64,000 nucleotides of DNA from UBA11222 sp049323435 (GCA_049323435.1 JBMOMX010000033.1:1-64000); one strand, 5' to 3'; counted from the stretch's first letter, positions 1 to 8,292 are shown. A program made the numbers and translations. Notes: generated by a model from the sequence alone, not told the origin.

Positions 1-41
1 CCTTGCAGGCCGGGGCGGGTATGCCGTCCTGTTATCCGGAT

Positions 42-118
42 GGCGGAGTAGCTCAGCTGGTTAGAGCAGCGGAATCATAATCCGCGTGTCGGGGGTTCGA
101 ATCCCTCCTCCGCTACCA
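42..118 (+). tRNA. tRNA-Met (CAU), elongator type
   Basis: A full cloverleaf can be read. The acceptor arms are GGCGGAG and CTCCGCT, the T-loop contains GGTTCGAAT, and CCA is encoded at 116-118. The 5-bp anticodon stem GCGGA/TCCGC encloses the loop ATCATAA, giving anticodon CAU. The first acceptor pair is G-U, as in other alphaproteobacterial elongator tRNA-Met genes known to me. A lysidine-modified tRNA-Ile2 also has CAU in DNA, so that reading is not fully excluded. The 3' end served as an integration site for the element that follows. Confidence 0.93.
104..118 (+). repeat. attL-like 15-bp repeat in tRNA 3' end
   Basis: CCTCCTCCGCTACCA at the 3' end of the tRNA recurs exactly at 2810-2824. 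A tRNA 3' end repeated downstream with a tyrosine integrase gene in between is the usual mark of site-specific integration. Confidence 0.85.
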
Positions 119-227
119 AGACCCGCCCACCTCCCCAGAAGTCCATTAAACCGCAAAAATCAAGGACTTTTAATCCGCCCCTGTCCACTGGCTTGCGCTG
201 AAAAGCGCATACATCCGGCAAATTTGA

Positions 228-249
228 GTATATATCTGTGTGTATATCG
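228..249. repeat. TATA-rich integrase arm-like repeat, left copy
   Basis: A GTATATATCTGTGTGTATAT-like stretch just inside the left boundary of the islet resembles the one at 2730-2750 just inside the right boundary. Paired motifs of this kind fit arm-type integrase binding sites. That role is inferred from position and similarity only. Confidence 0.4.
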
Positions 250-275
250 CACCTCTCGCTTGGGGATATACACAA

Positions 276-1107
276 ATGAAGCTTTCAGACGCAGCATGCC
301 GGAACGCCAAGTCAGGCCCGGAACCATACTCGCTGGCCGACGGGCTGGGGGCTATCTCTCACGGTGACCCCAGCGGGCGGGAAACTATGGCGCATGCGGT
401 GCCGCTTTGAGGGCAAGGCCCGGCTGCTGGCGCTTGGGCAGTATCCAGACGTTTCATTGTCCAAGGCCCGTGAGCGGCGCGATGAAGCCCGGCGGCAACT
501 GGCAGACGGGATTGATCCGTGCGCAGCCAAAAAGGCACGATAGCAGCTAACACGGGAAGCCGCCGAAAACTGCTTTGAGGTGATCGGGCGTGAATGGTTC
601 GCCAAGATAAGCCCCAATTGGGCGCCGGGCCATGCCAAGCGGGTTGCGGCCAAGCTGGAAAACGACCTGTATCCATGGATAGGCGCAAGGCCGGTGGCAG
701 ACATTACCGCACCGGAACTGTTGCGGGTGTTGCGCAAGATTGAAGGGCGCGGTGTGATCGAAACGGCGCACCGGGCAAAACAGGTGGCCGGGCAGATTTT
801 CGCCTATGCCATCGTTACCGGACGCGCCCAGAGAAACCCGGCAACCGATCTGCACAAGGCGTTAACGCCAATGCGGGGCGAACACTTCCCCGCCGCGACA
901 GAGCCAAAGGCCGTAGGCGCCTTACTGCGGGCGATTGACGATTATCCCGGATCGCCCATAGTGAAGGCGGCAATGCGGCTGGCGCCACTGGTATTTGTGC
1001 GCCCTGGCGAACTGCGGCAAGCGAAATGGGCGGACATTGATTTTGACGCGGCGGAATGGCGTTTCACCGCCAGCAAAACCAAAGTCCCGCATATCGTGCC
1101 CTTAAGC
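276..1107 (+). pseudogene. Tyrosine integrase (P4/DUF4102 type), pseudogene
   Basis: The gene starts at the ATG at 276 (MKLSDAACRNAKSGPEPYSL), typical of the DUF4102 arm-binding domain of tRNA-targeting integrases. The frame changes by +1 in the G-rich run near 345-352. It continues as TPAGGKLWRMR...RLLALGQYPDVSLSKAR, meets an in-frame TAG at 541-543, then runs on through the core-binding domain into the start of the catalytic domain. The segment RPGELRQAKW carries the first catalytic Arg. Homology stops after KTKVPHIVPLS near 1105, so the H-x-x-R and Tyr segments are absent. With a frameshift, a stop and a missing active site, it cannot make a working integrase. Confidence 0.88.
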
Positions 1108-1504
1108 GCCGCCAGCGGGAGTTGCCTCCACGCGCTGCGCCATCGCCTACCGAGCCGTAGCGAACGAAATCAACATAAATGTTTTCATCCGTAGGCCAAT
1201 GGTGTTGGAAGTCGTCGAGAAACTCCTGCCAGTCGGGGGGAAGGTGATGATGCTCGAAATAGCGCAACGGAAACGAGAAACCGTGGTCGATGCCGACCAG
1301 CGTGGGCACGTCCTCTGCAAGCCGCTCCACCAGCCATTCGGCGATCCCCCGCCGGGTCCAATACTTCTTCGCCGATGGTGGCGGCGGCGCTTCGACGGGC
1401 GAGGCGTCACCATCGGCCAGATAGACCCGCAAGTCTTTGAGGCTCGCAGTCGGCGTTTGCGCACCTGAATAGTCAATGCCGATGGTGCGGGCAAACCGGT
1501 TCAC
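1107..1504 (-). pseudogene. Truncated conserved hypothetical (DYSGAQTP protein)
   Basis: Reading leftward from a GTG at 1504, which overlaps the vapC stop by 4 bases, the product begins VNRFARTIGIDYSGAQTP. It carries segments such as KYWTRRGIAEWLVERL and VGIDHGFSFPLRYFE, which I associate with a widespread uncharacterised bacterial family. The frame stays open to 1064, but recognisable sequence ends at NSRWRR near 1107, exactly where the integrase remnant also ends. The C-terminal half is therefore lost. No function is known to me. The overlap suggests it was once co-translated with vapC. Confidence 0.6.
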
Positions 1505-1905
1505 GTCGCCCAATCCGTCACGATCAAGCCGGGCACGCGCTCGAACTCGCGGCGGTTGAGCGTCACCAGCGCAGCATTGCGCCGCCGCGCCTGTGCCGCG
1601 ATGAGGATGTCGTAGGGGCCGATCGGCGTCCCCTGCGCTTCGAGGGTGGCGCGGATGCCGCCCGCTTCGGCGGCGTCGTCTTCGTCGAACGGCAAGACTT
1701 CGATGCCCGGCGCAAGGAATGCCGCAAGCAGCGCCTCCATGCTCGAACGGCGGTTGCTCTTGGTATAGCCGTAGCGCAGTTCGAACAGCACCACCGCCGA
1801 CAGCATCAGCGGCGCACGCCCCACTGTCTCGCGAAACCGCGCTTCGACCGCCGTAGCGCGGCCATTGATGATGCCGATGACGATATTGGTGTCGAGGCAG
1901 AACAT
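1501..1905 (-). CDS. vapC: VapC-type PIN-domain toxin ribonuclease
   Basis: This 134-residue PIN-domain protein is the expected size for VapC toxins, which cut RNA (often initiator tRNA or rRNA) when the antitoxin is lost. The metal-binding acidic residues are visible as D5 (CLDTN), E42 (VVLFELRYG) and D99 (GPYDILIAAQA), followed by a TLNRREFERVPGL tail typical of the fold. The ATG at 1905 lies two bases after the antitoxin stop, so the pair is co-translated. Nothing looks broken, unlike the genes around it. The cellular target cannot be told from sequence. Confidence 0.9.
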   Translation of the reverse strand: MFCLDTNIVIGIINGRATAVEARFRETVGRAPLMLSAVVLFELRYGYTKSNRRSSMEALLAAFLAPGIEVLPFDEDDAAEAGGIRATLEAQGTPIGPYDILIAAQARRRNAALVTLNRREFERVPGLIVTDWAT

Positions 1906-1907
1906 GC

Positions 1908-2180
1908 TCAGTCGATCCCGAAATCTTCGGGTTCGACGGGCGGATCGTCTGGCAAGCCCTCAGGCAGGAAGTCCCGCGCGCCGAGCGCATCCAGCTTTGA
2001 GCGCCAGGTGTCGTAGTCGAAAGGCGGCTTTTCCATCGGCTCCAGGATCACCTTGTCGCCGACGCGGCTGACACGGACTTCGGTGCCCTCGAAGCGGAAC
2101 TCCTTGGGCAGGCGCACGGCTTGGCTGCGGCCATGCATGAACAGCTTGGCGGTCGGCGGCTTTTCGGCGGCATGGGTCAT
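1908..2180 (-). CDS. vapB: VapB-type antitoxin (AbrB-like N-terminus)
   Basis: This 90-residue protein has an N-terminal swapped-hairpin DNA-binding segment (AKLFMHGRSQAVRLPKEFRF...VRVSRVGDKVILEP), the mark of VapB/AbrB-family antitoxins. An acidic, probably flexible C-terminus (PEGLPDDPPVEPEDFGID) would wrap the toxin. GAGG lies about nine bases upstream of the ATG. It is expected to neutralise VapC and, with it, to repress its own operon by binding the palindrome at 2197-2219, 17 bases upstream of the start. Confidence 0.9.
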   Translation of the reverse strand: MTHAAEKPPTAKLFMHGRSQAVRLPKEFRFEGTEVRVSRVGDKVILEPMEKPPFDYDTWRSKLDALGARDFLPEGLPDDPPVEPEDFGID

Positions 2181-2196
2181 GGGCGAACCTCAATAA

Positions 2197-2219
2197 GGTA
2201 TCTATTTACGATAGATACC
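2197..2219. promoter_or_regulatory. Perfect palindrome, probable VapBC operator
   Basis: GGTATCTAT (2197-2205) and ATAGATACC (2211-2219) form a perfect 9-bp inverted repeat around the 5-base spacer TTACG, directly upstream of vapB. Autoregulatory VapBC complexes bind such palindromes. The assignment is inferred from position and symmetry. Confidence 0.7.
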
Positions 2220-2262
2220 ATGATTCCGTCTGGCCTTCAAGCCCGATGCAGGCGCGGCCCGC

Positions 2263-2640
2263 TCATTGCGCCGCCTCCATTTCGCGGGCGTCCACGGGCG
2301 CGAGGGCTTCGGCCAGGAGGGCGTCGAGCAGGCGGCGGCGGGTGGCGGCAGTATCGATTAGGCTCGCCTCCAGCCGGTCGCAGAACGCCATCAGTTCATC
2401 GACTTTGCTGACGATGCGGTGTTGTTCGGCGAGGGGTGGGATCGGGATAGAAAGCGGCTTCAGGTTGGCTGCCTTAATACCCTTTGCCGTCATTCCGGTT
2501 GCGTGCTTATCGATCAAGGTCAGCATTGACGTAGTAATTGCTTCTGCCCGAGCGGTGCTTGGCCACGAAGGCCGAACACATTTGGTCGAGAGTTCATGGG
2601 TGTAACTGCCCATGATGCAGGTTCTAGGGGTGCTTTGGCA
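2263..2640 (-). pseudogene. hsdS C-terminal remnant (type I restriction specificity subunit)
   Basis: The C-terminal part reads LKPLSIPIPPLAEQHRIVSKVDELMAFCDRLEASL and ends LLDALLAEALAP. The PLAEQHRIV...VDELMALCD block is the conserved spacer-helix region of HsdS subunits. A full HsdS has two target-recognition domains in about 400 residues. Here only about 125 residues remain, the N-terminal part is unrecognisable, and no hsdM or hsdR is nearby. It is best read as a fragment stranded by deletion. Confidence 0.75.
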
Positions 2641-2729
2641 ATCTAGTGGCAAGTTGCCACACCCATGCTACATTCCGGCAACTTGCCTGAATGTGATGCA
2701 GGACGAACAGGGCAGCGGCAAAAATCTGT

Positions 2730-2750
2730 GTATATATTTGCGTATATGCG
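2730..2750. repeat. TATA-rich integrase arm-like repeat, right copy
   Basis: GTATATATTTGCGTATATGC near the right boundary resembles the stretch at 228-249. See that entry. The surrounding 2700-2800 is AT-rich, as attachment regions often are. Confidence 0.4.
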
Positions 2751-2809
2751 GAACGATATCTTATAAATTTTATGTTTATATTCAATAGCATGAAGGCAAT
2801 ATCCGGTAG

Positions 2810-2824
2810 CCTCCTCCGCTACCA
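2810..2824 (+). repeat. attR-like 15-bp repeat, right edge of islet
   Basis: This is an exact second copy of CCTCCTCCGCTACCA. The bases on either side (G before, T after) differ from those at the tRNA copy, so the match is precisely 15 bp. It marks the right end of an integrated region of about 2.7 kb. Between here and 3008 I see no gene. Confidence 0.85.
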
Positions 2825-3008
2825 TTCTTCCCTGGGTCCATTCCTGGGGCACAGCTTGCAGCGTGTATGCGGGAGATTGGGGGCGCGGCCGGGGTGCGCC
2901 TGGGGCTTATCTGGTTTTATGCCGTAAAAACAGGCAGGCCAGCGGCAAAGGGCGATTGGCTTTGGGCCTGAATCGCCGATTTACCACTGGCCTTGGTTCC
3001 CGTCAGGG

Positions 3009-3037
3009 ATATGGCCGTTTTGATTAAACGGCCATAT
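3009..3037. terminator. Hairpin after the H1-like gene
   Basis: ATATGGCCGTTT (3009-3020) pairs perfectly with AAACGGCCATAT (3026-3037) around a 5-base loop, three bases past the stop of the leftward H1-like gene. A T-rich tract follows on the + strand, not the - strand. Termination of the leftward gene is therefore plausible but not textbook. Confidence 0.55.
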
Positions 3038-3040
3038 TCA

Positions 3041-3313
3041 TTATTTCTTTTTCGCTGCCGGCTTCTTCGCGGCAGGCTTCTTCACAGCGGCTTTTTTCGC
3101 TGCGGGCTTTTTAACAGCAGCCTTTTTAACGGCAGGCTTCTTCGCTGCGGCTTTCGCGGCAGGCTTCTTCACTGCGGCTTTTTTCGCTGCGGGCTTTTTC
3201 ACGGCGGCCTTTTTAGCAGCAGGCTTCTTCACTGCGGCGGCTTTCGTGGTCTTCTTGGCGGCTGGTTTCTTTACAGCAGCCATCTTCGGCTTACTTGCTT
3301 TCTTCATTGCCAT
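3041..3313 (-). CDS. Histone H1-like Lys/Ala/Pro-rich protein
   Basis: The 90-residue product is built almost only of Lys, Ala, Pro and Val as imperfect repeats of AVKKPAAKKA. This composition matches bacterial histone H1-like nucleoid proteins and the tails of some HU proteins, which bind DNA by charge. I chose the ATG at 3313 (MAMKKASKPK) because AGAGGA lies about eight bases upstream. The frame stays open to 3388 but without a ribosome site. The repeats make the gene prone to length change. It stands alone between the tRNA islet and a long spacer. DNA binding is inferred from composition. Confidence 0.8.
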   Translation of the reverse strand: MAMKKASKPKMAAVKKPAAKKTTKAAAVKKPAAKKAAVKKPAAKKAAVKKPAAKAAAKKPAVKKAAVKKPAAKKAAVKKPAAKKPAAKKK

Positions 3314-4442
3314 TTTACCATCCTCTCTCATGTAAGGGACTTTGAACTCCGAGTCCCGGTGTGAATAACTAAGCGGACTACACTCCAATACCGGCCCATG
3401 CCGGCCCGCTATCGCTGATCAAGGCATTCGCCGGCTTCTACTTTCCCCAGATCCATAACCGTGATCTTCGTGAGGACCGGTAAATGTGCCATTGCAACCT
3501 CCGCCTATGAGGCTGCATCAGTCTGATGCGTGATCTGAATGGTACAGTCCAGCTGGCCAGCATTCATTTACAGATTCAACGCACATCAACGATTCGACCA
3601 ATGATTCGTAATCTAATTTATCAAACCTTCCGTCAATAAAAATTTTCCCGGTTTATGCGGTTTAGCCCGCTGCGTGCATTCAGACATGGCCGTTAGGCTC
3701 TATCTGACTTTTCCCGCCGCTGTTCCCGCCGCCAAACCTGTCCCTTCGCCTTCCTTCTTCCTGTGATGAAAATCCAGGCCGCTATGTCATTGCCGGGCGG
3801 CCCGGCTAACGCGGCCCTGACCATCACCCGATCATCTGACTTCTGCGTCAAACATTTCATCCGCACACTGCGCATACCTGCATATCAACAATATGGTATT
3901 CACAGCCGTCAGCGATATTAACTGTGACATTTACAAATAAACCCTTAACGCAATGTCGAATAAGTCAAGATTTTAGCCATTCTTTGGCGATCCAGCCTGT
4001 AACGGCGATCACATTGCGCCATGCCGGAGAAAAAACTGCGCAAGTCAGGAGCGGAAATAATTTGAAGCGAAAGCAAATTTCCCGCATCTTCTGAAAGTCT
4101 GAAACTTCCGCGAAACAGCGCGAAAATTGATGCAGCGGCAGCAATATCATGTGTTCGCAAAGCAGGTGATGACAGCGCGAAACGGCGCGCGAAACCGTTG
4201 CAGCGGCCGCCGCAGCAGCGGCGGCTGGAAGAATTTCAGCGCACCGGACGGCTTGCAAATCAAGTGCGGCTTAGTTGCAACACCTGTCAAAAAAAATTTC
4301 TTCAGGCTCAAAAAAAATGCGCTGGAAAAAATTTTTCCGTTCGCATTTAGCATTTTTGCGTAGGCGCGCGGCACGATCTGCTGATTCGAAATCAGCCTGT
4401 CCTGCCGCTATCGCGCCTGGCGCCGGAAAAAATCCGCTGCTT
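3314..4442. other. Gene-poor spacer of about 1.1 kb
   Basis: No convincing gene is seen. Short frames such as 3693-3875 lack a ribosome site and family features. The left half is AT-rich and could hold the promoter of the H1-like gene. The right half has repeated CGCGAAAC/GCGCGAAA motifs (4109-4124, 4175-4195), a GCAGCGG-rich stretch near 4200, and A/T runs around 4285-4340 including the near-palindrome GGAAAAAATTTTTCC. A small RNA or protein-binding region is possible but unsupported. Confidence 0.5.
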
Positions 4443-5936
4443 CTACAGCCCGAATTTCTGCTTCAGGGCGTCATTCAGCATCTGCGGATTGGCTTTACCG
4501 CCAGTGGATTTCATTACCTGGCCGACAAACCAGCCAAGCAGTTTGTCCTTGCCGCTTTTTACCTCGGCCACCTTGTCCGGATTGGCGGCCATCACGGCGT
4601 CAATCGCTGCATCAATGGCGCTGGTATCGGTAACCTGGCGCAGCCCGCGTTCCTCGACGATCTTTTCAGGGGCATCGCCGGTCGCAAACATGATTTCAAA
4701 CACATCCTTCGCCAGCCGGCTGGACAGAGTCTGATCGGCGAGCAATTCCAGCAGGCGCCCCAGCGCATCCGCAGAAACAGGTGAGTTTTCAATGCTTTTG
4801 CCAGCTTCATTGAGCGCGCCGAACAGATTGGTGATGACCCAGTTGGCCGCAATCTTGGCGTCCCTGCCCTTTGCAACCTGTTCAAAAAATTTAGCAGTAT
4901 CCCGGTCTGCCACCAGCAGGCTGGCATCATAGGCGGACAATCCGTAATCCGAAATGAAACGCGCCTTTTTGGCGTCGGGCAGTTCCGGTAAACTTTCCGC
5001 GATCTCATCCACCCATTCCTGTGTCAGCACCAGCGGCAGCAGATCGGGATCCGGGAAGTACCGGTAATCATGCGATTCTTCTTTTGAGCGCATCGAACGG
5101 GTTTCGCCTTTAACCTGATCATACAACCGGGTTTCCTGGCGGATGGCCCCGCCCTCTTCGATGATTTCGATCTGTCTGCGCGCCTCATATTCGATGGCCT
5201 GACGTATAAAACGCATCGAATTCACATTCTTGATTTCACAGCGCGTGCCCAATGGCCCGCCCGGCTTGCGCACCGACACGTTAATATCGGCCCGCATCGA
5301 ACCTTCCTGCATATTACCGTCGCAGGTGCCGAGATAACGCAGAATGGTGCGCAGTTTTTCAAGATAGAGCGTCGCTTCTTCCGCCGAGCGGATGTCGGGC
5401 TGCGACACAATCTCCATCAACGCCACGCCAGAGCGGTTCAAATCCACATAGGACATGCTTGGATGCTGATCATGCAGGCTTTTGCCCGCATCCTGTTCCA
5501 TATGCAGCCGTTCAATACGCACCACGCGCACGCCGCCATCCGGCAAATCCACCCGCACCTCGCCCCGCCCGACAATCGGATAGGTAAACTGCGAGATCTG
5601 ATAGCCCTGCGGCAGATCGGGATAGAAGTAATTTTTGCGATCAAACACAGAACGCAGATTGATCTGCGCGTTTAACCCAAGCCCGGTGCGCACCGCCTGC
5701 GCGACACAGAATTCGTTAATCACCGGCAACATGCCGGGCATCGCCGCATCCACCAGACTGACATGTTCATTTGGCTCGCCGCCAAAATCGGCTGGCGCGC
5801 CGGAAAACAGTTTGGCTTTGGAAGATATCTGCGCATGGACCTCCATGCCGATAATCAATTCCCAATCGCCGGTGGCGCCGGTGATGTAGCTGCTTTTTTC
5901 GCCGTGTTTGGCGTCATATATTTCCTGAACGGACAT
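4443..5936 (-). CDS. gatB: Asp/Glu-tRNA amidotransferase subunit B
   Basis: GatB is the kinase/tRNA-binding subunit of GatCAB, which converts misacylated Glu-tRNA-Gln or Asp-tRNA-Asn to the amide form. Family blocks are clear: WELIIGMEVHAQ, SKAKLFSGAP, VDAAMPGMLPVIN, FDRKNYFYPDLPQGYQISQ and the C-terminal YqeY-like tail ending ANPQMLNDALKQKFGL. The 497-residue length is normal. I take the ATG at 5936 (MSVQEIYDAKHG), two bases after the gatA stop with GGAG upstream. An alternative ATG at 5954 lies inside gatA. It is the last gene of gatC-gatA-gatB. Confidence 0.97.
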   Translation of the reverse strand: MSVQEIYDAKHGEKSSYITGATGDWELIIGMEVHAQISSKAKLFSGAPADFGGEPNEHVSLVDAAMPGMLPVINEFCVAQAVRTGLGLNAQINLRSVFDRKNYFYPDLPQGYQISQFTYPIVGRGEVRVDLPDGGVRVVRIERLHMEQDAGKSLHDQHPSMSYVDLNRSGVALMEIVSQPDIRSAEEATLYLEKLRTILRYLGTCDGNMQEGSMRADINVSVRKPGGPLGTRCEIKNVNSMRFIRQAIEYEARRQIEIIEEGGAIRQETRLYDQVKGETRSMRSKEESHDYRYFPDPDLLPLVLTQEWVDEIAESLPELPDAKKARFISDYGLSAYDASLLVADRDTAKFFEQVAKGRDAKIAANWVITNLFGALNEAGKSIENSPVSADALGRLLELLADQTLSSRLAKDVFEIMFATGDAPEKIVEERGLRQVTDTSAIDAAIDAVMAANPDKVAEVKSGKDKLLGWFVGQVMKSTGGKANPQMLNDALKQKFGL

Positions 5937-5938
5937 GA

Positions 5939-7417
5939 TCAGGTTCTCCACCAATGTGCCGGGCGCGCCGTAAAGGCCGCGGCTTCTTCCAATACGCCCG
6001 CGGCGCGCAATAAAGTTTCTTCATCAAACGCCCGGCCGAGCAATTGCAGGCCCAGCGGCAGGCCGTCTTCCGACAATCCCGCAGGAACAGAAATACCCGG
6101 CAGCCCGGCCAGATTGGCAGGCACCGTAAAGACATCATTAAGAAACATGCCGATCGGATCATCGTTGCGCGCGCCAAGCGCAAATGCGGGGCTGGGCGTG
6201 GCCGGCGTCAGGATGGCGTCCACCTTTTCAAACGCGGCCTTGAAATCACTGGCGATCAGCGTACGCACCCGTTGCGCGCGCAGATAATAGGCGTCGTAAT
6301 ATCCCGCCGATAATACATAGGTGCCAATCAAGATGCGTCTCTTTACCTCCGCCCCGAAACCGGCGCTGCGCGACCGTTCATAGGTTTCCGTCAAATCCTT
6401 GCCCGCCACCCGCAGGCCATAGCGCATACCATCGTAACGCGCCAGATTGGACGATGCCTCGGCGGGCGCGACAATATAATAGGCGGGCAAAGCATATTTG
6501 GTGTGCGGCAGACTGATTTCAACAATCTCCGCGCCAGCGTCTTCAAGCCATTTTGCGCCTTTGCGCCAAATGGATTCAATGCCCTGCGGCATACCATCCA
6601 CCCGGTATTCCGCCGGAATGCCGATGCGCAGGCCCTTGATATTACCGGTCAGCGCCGCTTCATAATCCGGAACCGGACGGTCCACGCTGGTGGAATCTTT
6701 CGGATCATGCCCAGCCATCACGCCCAGCAGAATGGCAGTATCGCGCACAGTGCGCGCCATCGGCCCCGCCTGATCCAGCGACGAGGCGAAAGCGACAATG
6801 CCCCAGCGTGAACAGCGGCCATAAGTGGGCTTTAACCCGACAATGCCGGTGAACGCGGCGGGCTGGCGGATAGAACCGCCAGTATCCGTGCCGGTAGCCG
6901 CCAGGCATAGACGCGCCGCAATCGCCGCCGATGATCCGCCGCTGGACCCGCCCGGCACCAGCTTCGCCGTATCGCCCGTGCGCCGCCAGGGGTTGACCAC
7001 CGGGCCGTAATAGCTGGTCTCATTGGAGGACCCCATGGCGAACTCGTCCAGATTCAGCTTGCCCAGCATCACGGCGCCCGCATTCCACAGATTGGCGGTA
7101 ACAGTTGATTCATAGGCCGGGATAAAGCCATGCAGAATATGGCTGGCGGCAGTGCTGAGCACATCTTTCGTGCAGAATAAATCCTTGATGCCCAGCGGAA
7201 TACCTTCCAGCGCCCCGCCGCCGCCCGTGGCCAGCCGCTGATCCGACGCCCGCGCCATGTCGCGCGCCCGGTCCGGCGTTTCGGTAATGTAGCAGTTCAG
7301 TTCGCGCCCTGCCGCCATCGCGGCCAGATAGGCGTCCGTCAGCTCCAGCGCGCTGAAACGCCGGGCGCGCAACCCGTCACGCGCTTCCGCCAGGCTCAAA
7401 TCGGTTAAATCCGTCAT
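5939..7417 (-). CDS. gatA: Asp/Glu-tRNA amidotransferase subunit A
   Basis: GatA is the glutaminase/amidase subunit that supplies ammonia to GatB. The amidase-signature triad is intact: K78 (GIKDLF), cis-Ser S158 in PGGSSGGSSA, and nucleophile S182 in TDTGGSIRQP, with the usual 24-residue spacing between the serines. The length of 492 residues is typical. Nine bases separate it from gatC, and gatB starts two bases after its stop, so the three subunits are made from one transcript. Confidence 0.98.
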   Translation of the reverse strand: MTDLTDLSLAEARDGLRARRFSALELTDAYLAAMAAGRELNCYITETPDRARDMARASDQRLATGGGGALEGIPLGIKDLFCTKDVLSTAASHILHGFIPAYESTVTANLWNAGAVMLGKLNLDEFAMGSSNETSYYGPVVNPWRRTGDTAKLVPGGSSGGSSAAIAARLCLAATGTDTGGSIRQPAAFTGIVGLKPTYGRCSRWGIVAFASSLDQAGPMARTVRDTAILLGVMAGHDPKDSTSVDRPVPDYEAALTGNIKGLRIGIPAEYRVDGMPQGIESIWRKGAKWLEDAGAEIVEISLPHTKYALPAYYIVAPAEASSNLARYDGMRYGLRVAGKDLTETYERSRSAGFGAEVKRRILIGTYVLSAGYYDAYYLRAQRVRTLIASDFKAAFEKVDAILTPATPSPAFALGARNDDPIGMFLNDVFTVPANLAGLPGISVPAGLSEDGLPLGLQLLGRAFDEETLLRAAGVLEEAAAFTARPAHWWRT

Positions 7418-7426
7418 GCGGCGATC

Positions 7427-7714
7427 CTATTCAACTATTTTCGGCACGACGAAAAAGCCATGCTCGGCCAGCGGCGCGTTGCGCAGCACCGCCTCCTGCA
7501 CATGGCCATCGGTCACGATGTCGGGGCGTTTTTTCAATGTGGTTTGAACTGCGCTGGTCATCGGCTCTACCGCGCTGGTGTCCACCTCGTTCAATTGCTC
7601 GGCCCATGCGAGAATAATATTCAACTCTTTCGCCATCGGCTCCAGCATCTCATCGGCGATGGCCAGCCGCGCGAGCCGCGCAATACGCCGGACGGTATAT
7701 GTATCAACGCTCAT
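7427..7714 (-). CDS. gatC: Asp/Glu-tRNA amidotransferase subunit C
   Basis: This is the 95-residue linker subunit that wraps GatA and GatB. It begins MSVDTYTVRRIARLARLAI, the conserved N-terminal helix, and contains ILAWAEQLNEVDTSAVEPM. The ATG at 7714 has AGGG a few bases upstream. The open frame extends to 7825, but that part overlaps the divergent ruvX start and has no family similarity. First gene of gatCAB; its promoter must lie in the 100 bases shared with ruvX. Confidence 0.95.
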   Translation of the reverse strand: MSVDTYTVRRIARLARLAIADEMLEPMAKELNIILAWAEQLNEVDTSAVEPMTSAVQTTLKKRPDIVTDGHVQEAVLRNAPLAEHGFFVVPKIVE

Positions 7715-7818
7715 ATTAACCCTGATCTGGTTCAATTTACTGAAGGCGGAACCTATCATGCCCGGCGGGGGCGTGAAAGGAGGTTTGACAGGACGGGGCC
7801 AATACCGATACTGCCCAA

Positions 7819-8292
7819 ATGCCATTATTTCCGGACATTAACGCACTGAAAGCCGAGCTGGCGCCCGCACAGCGCCTGCTGGGCATGGATGTGGGCGAAA
7901 AAACCATCGGGCTGGCCCTGTCGGACCTTGGGCGGATGATTGCGACCCCCATGGAGACCCTCCGCCGGGGAAAATTCGGGACAGATGTGCAAAAACTTGC
8001 CGCCATTATCGCAAAACAGCAGGTGGGCGGAATAATCATCGGCCTGCCGATGAATATGGACGGCAGCGAAGGCCCGCGCGCCCAATCGGTGCGGCAATTC
8101 GTGCGCAATCTGCTGAAGCATTTCCCGCTTCCCATCGCGCTTTGGGATGAACGGATGTCAACCATGGCGGTCACCAGGGTGCTGATTGACGCCGACGCCA
8201 GCCGCGCGCGCCGCGCCGAGCTGGTCGATAAAATGGCCGCCGCCTATATTTTGCAGGGCGCGCTGGATCGCATGGCGCAGGGGAAAAGATGA
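7819..8292 (+). CDS. ruvX: Putative pre-16S rRNA nuclease / Holliday junction resolvase RuvX (YqgF)
   Basis: The RNase H-like fold of YqgF/RuvX is shown by GMDVGEKTIGLALSD (catalytic D24), the loop IIGLPMNMDGSEGPRA, the strand LWDERMST and the late acidic motif ELVDKMAAAYILQ. The 157-residue length is normal. In E. coli the family matures the 5' end of 16S rRNA, and it has also been described as a resolvase. It is divergent from gatC, and the next gene starts inside its stop codon (ATGA overlap). Confidence 0.93.
   Translation: MPLFPDINALKAELAPAQRLLGMDVGEKTIGLALSDLGRMIATPMETLRRGKFGTDVQKLAAIIAKQQVGGIIIGLPMNMDGSEGPRAQSVRQFVRNLLKHFPLPIALWDERMSTMAVTRVLIDADASRARRAELVDKMAAAYILQGALDRMAQGKR

Noticed and set aside
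42..118. tRNA-Ile2 (lysidine-modified CAU) instead of tRNA-Met
   Set aside because: The overall sequence fits elongator tRNA-Met of alphaproteobacteria better. The alternative cannot be fully excluded without a covariance-model score.
3693..3875. 60-codon - strand frame in the long spacer
   Set aside because: No ribosome site, no family resemblance, and mixed composition. Insufficient to call a gene.
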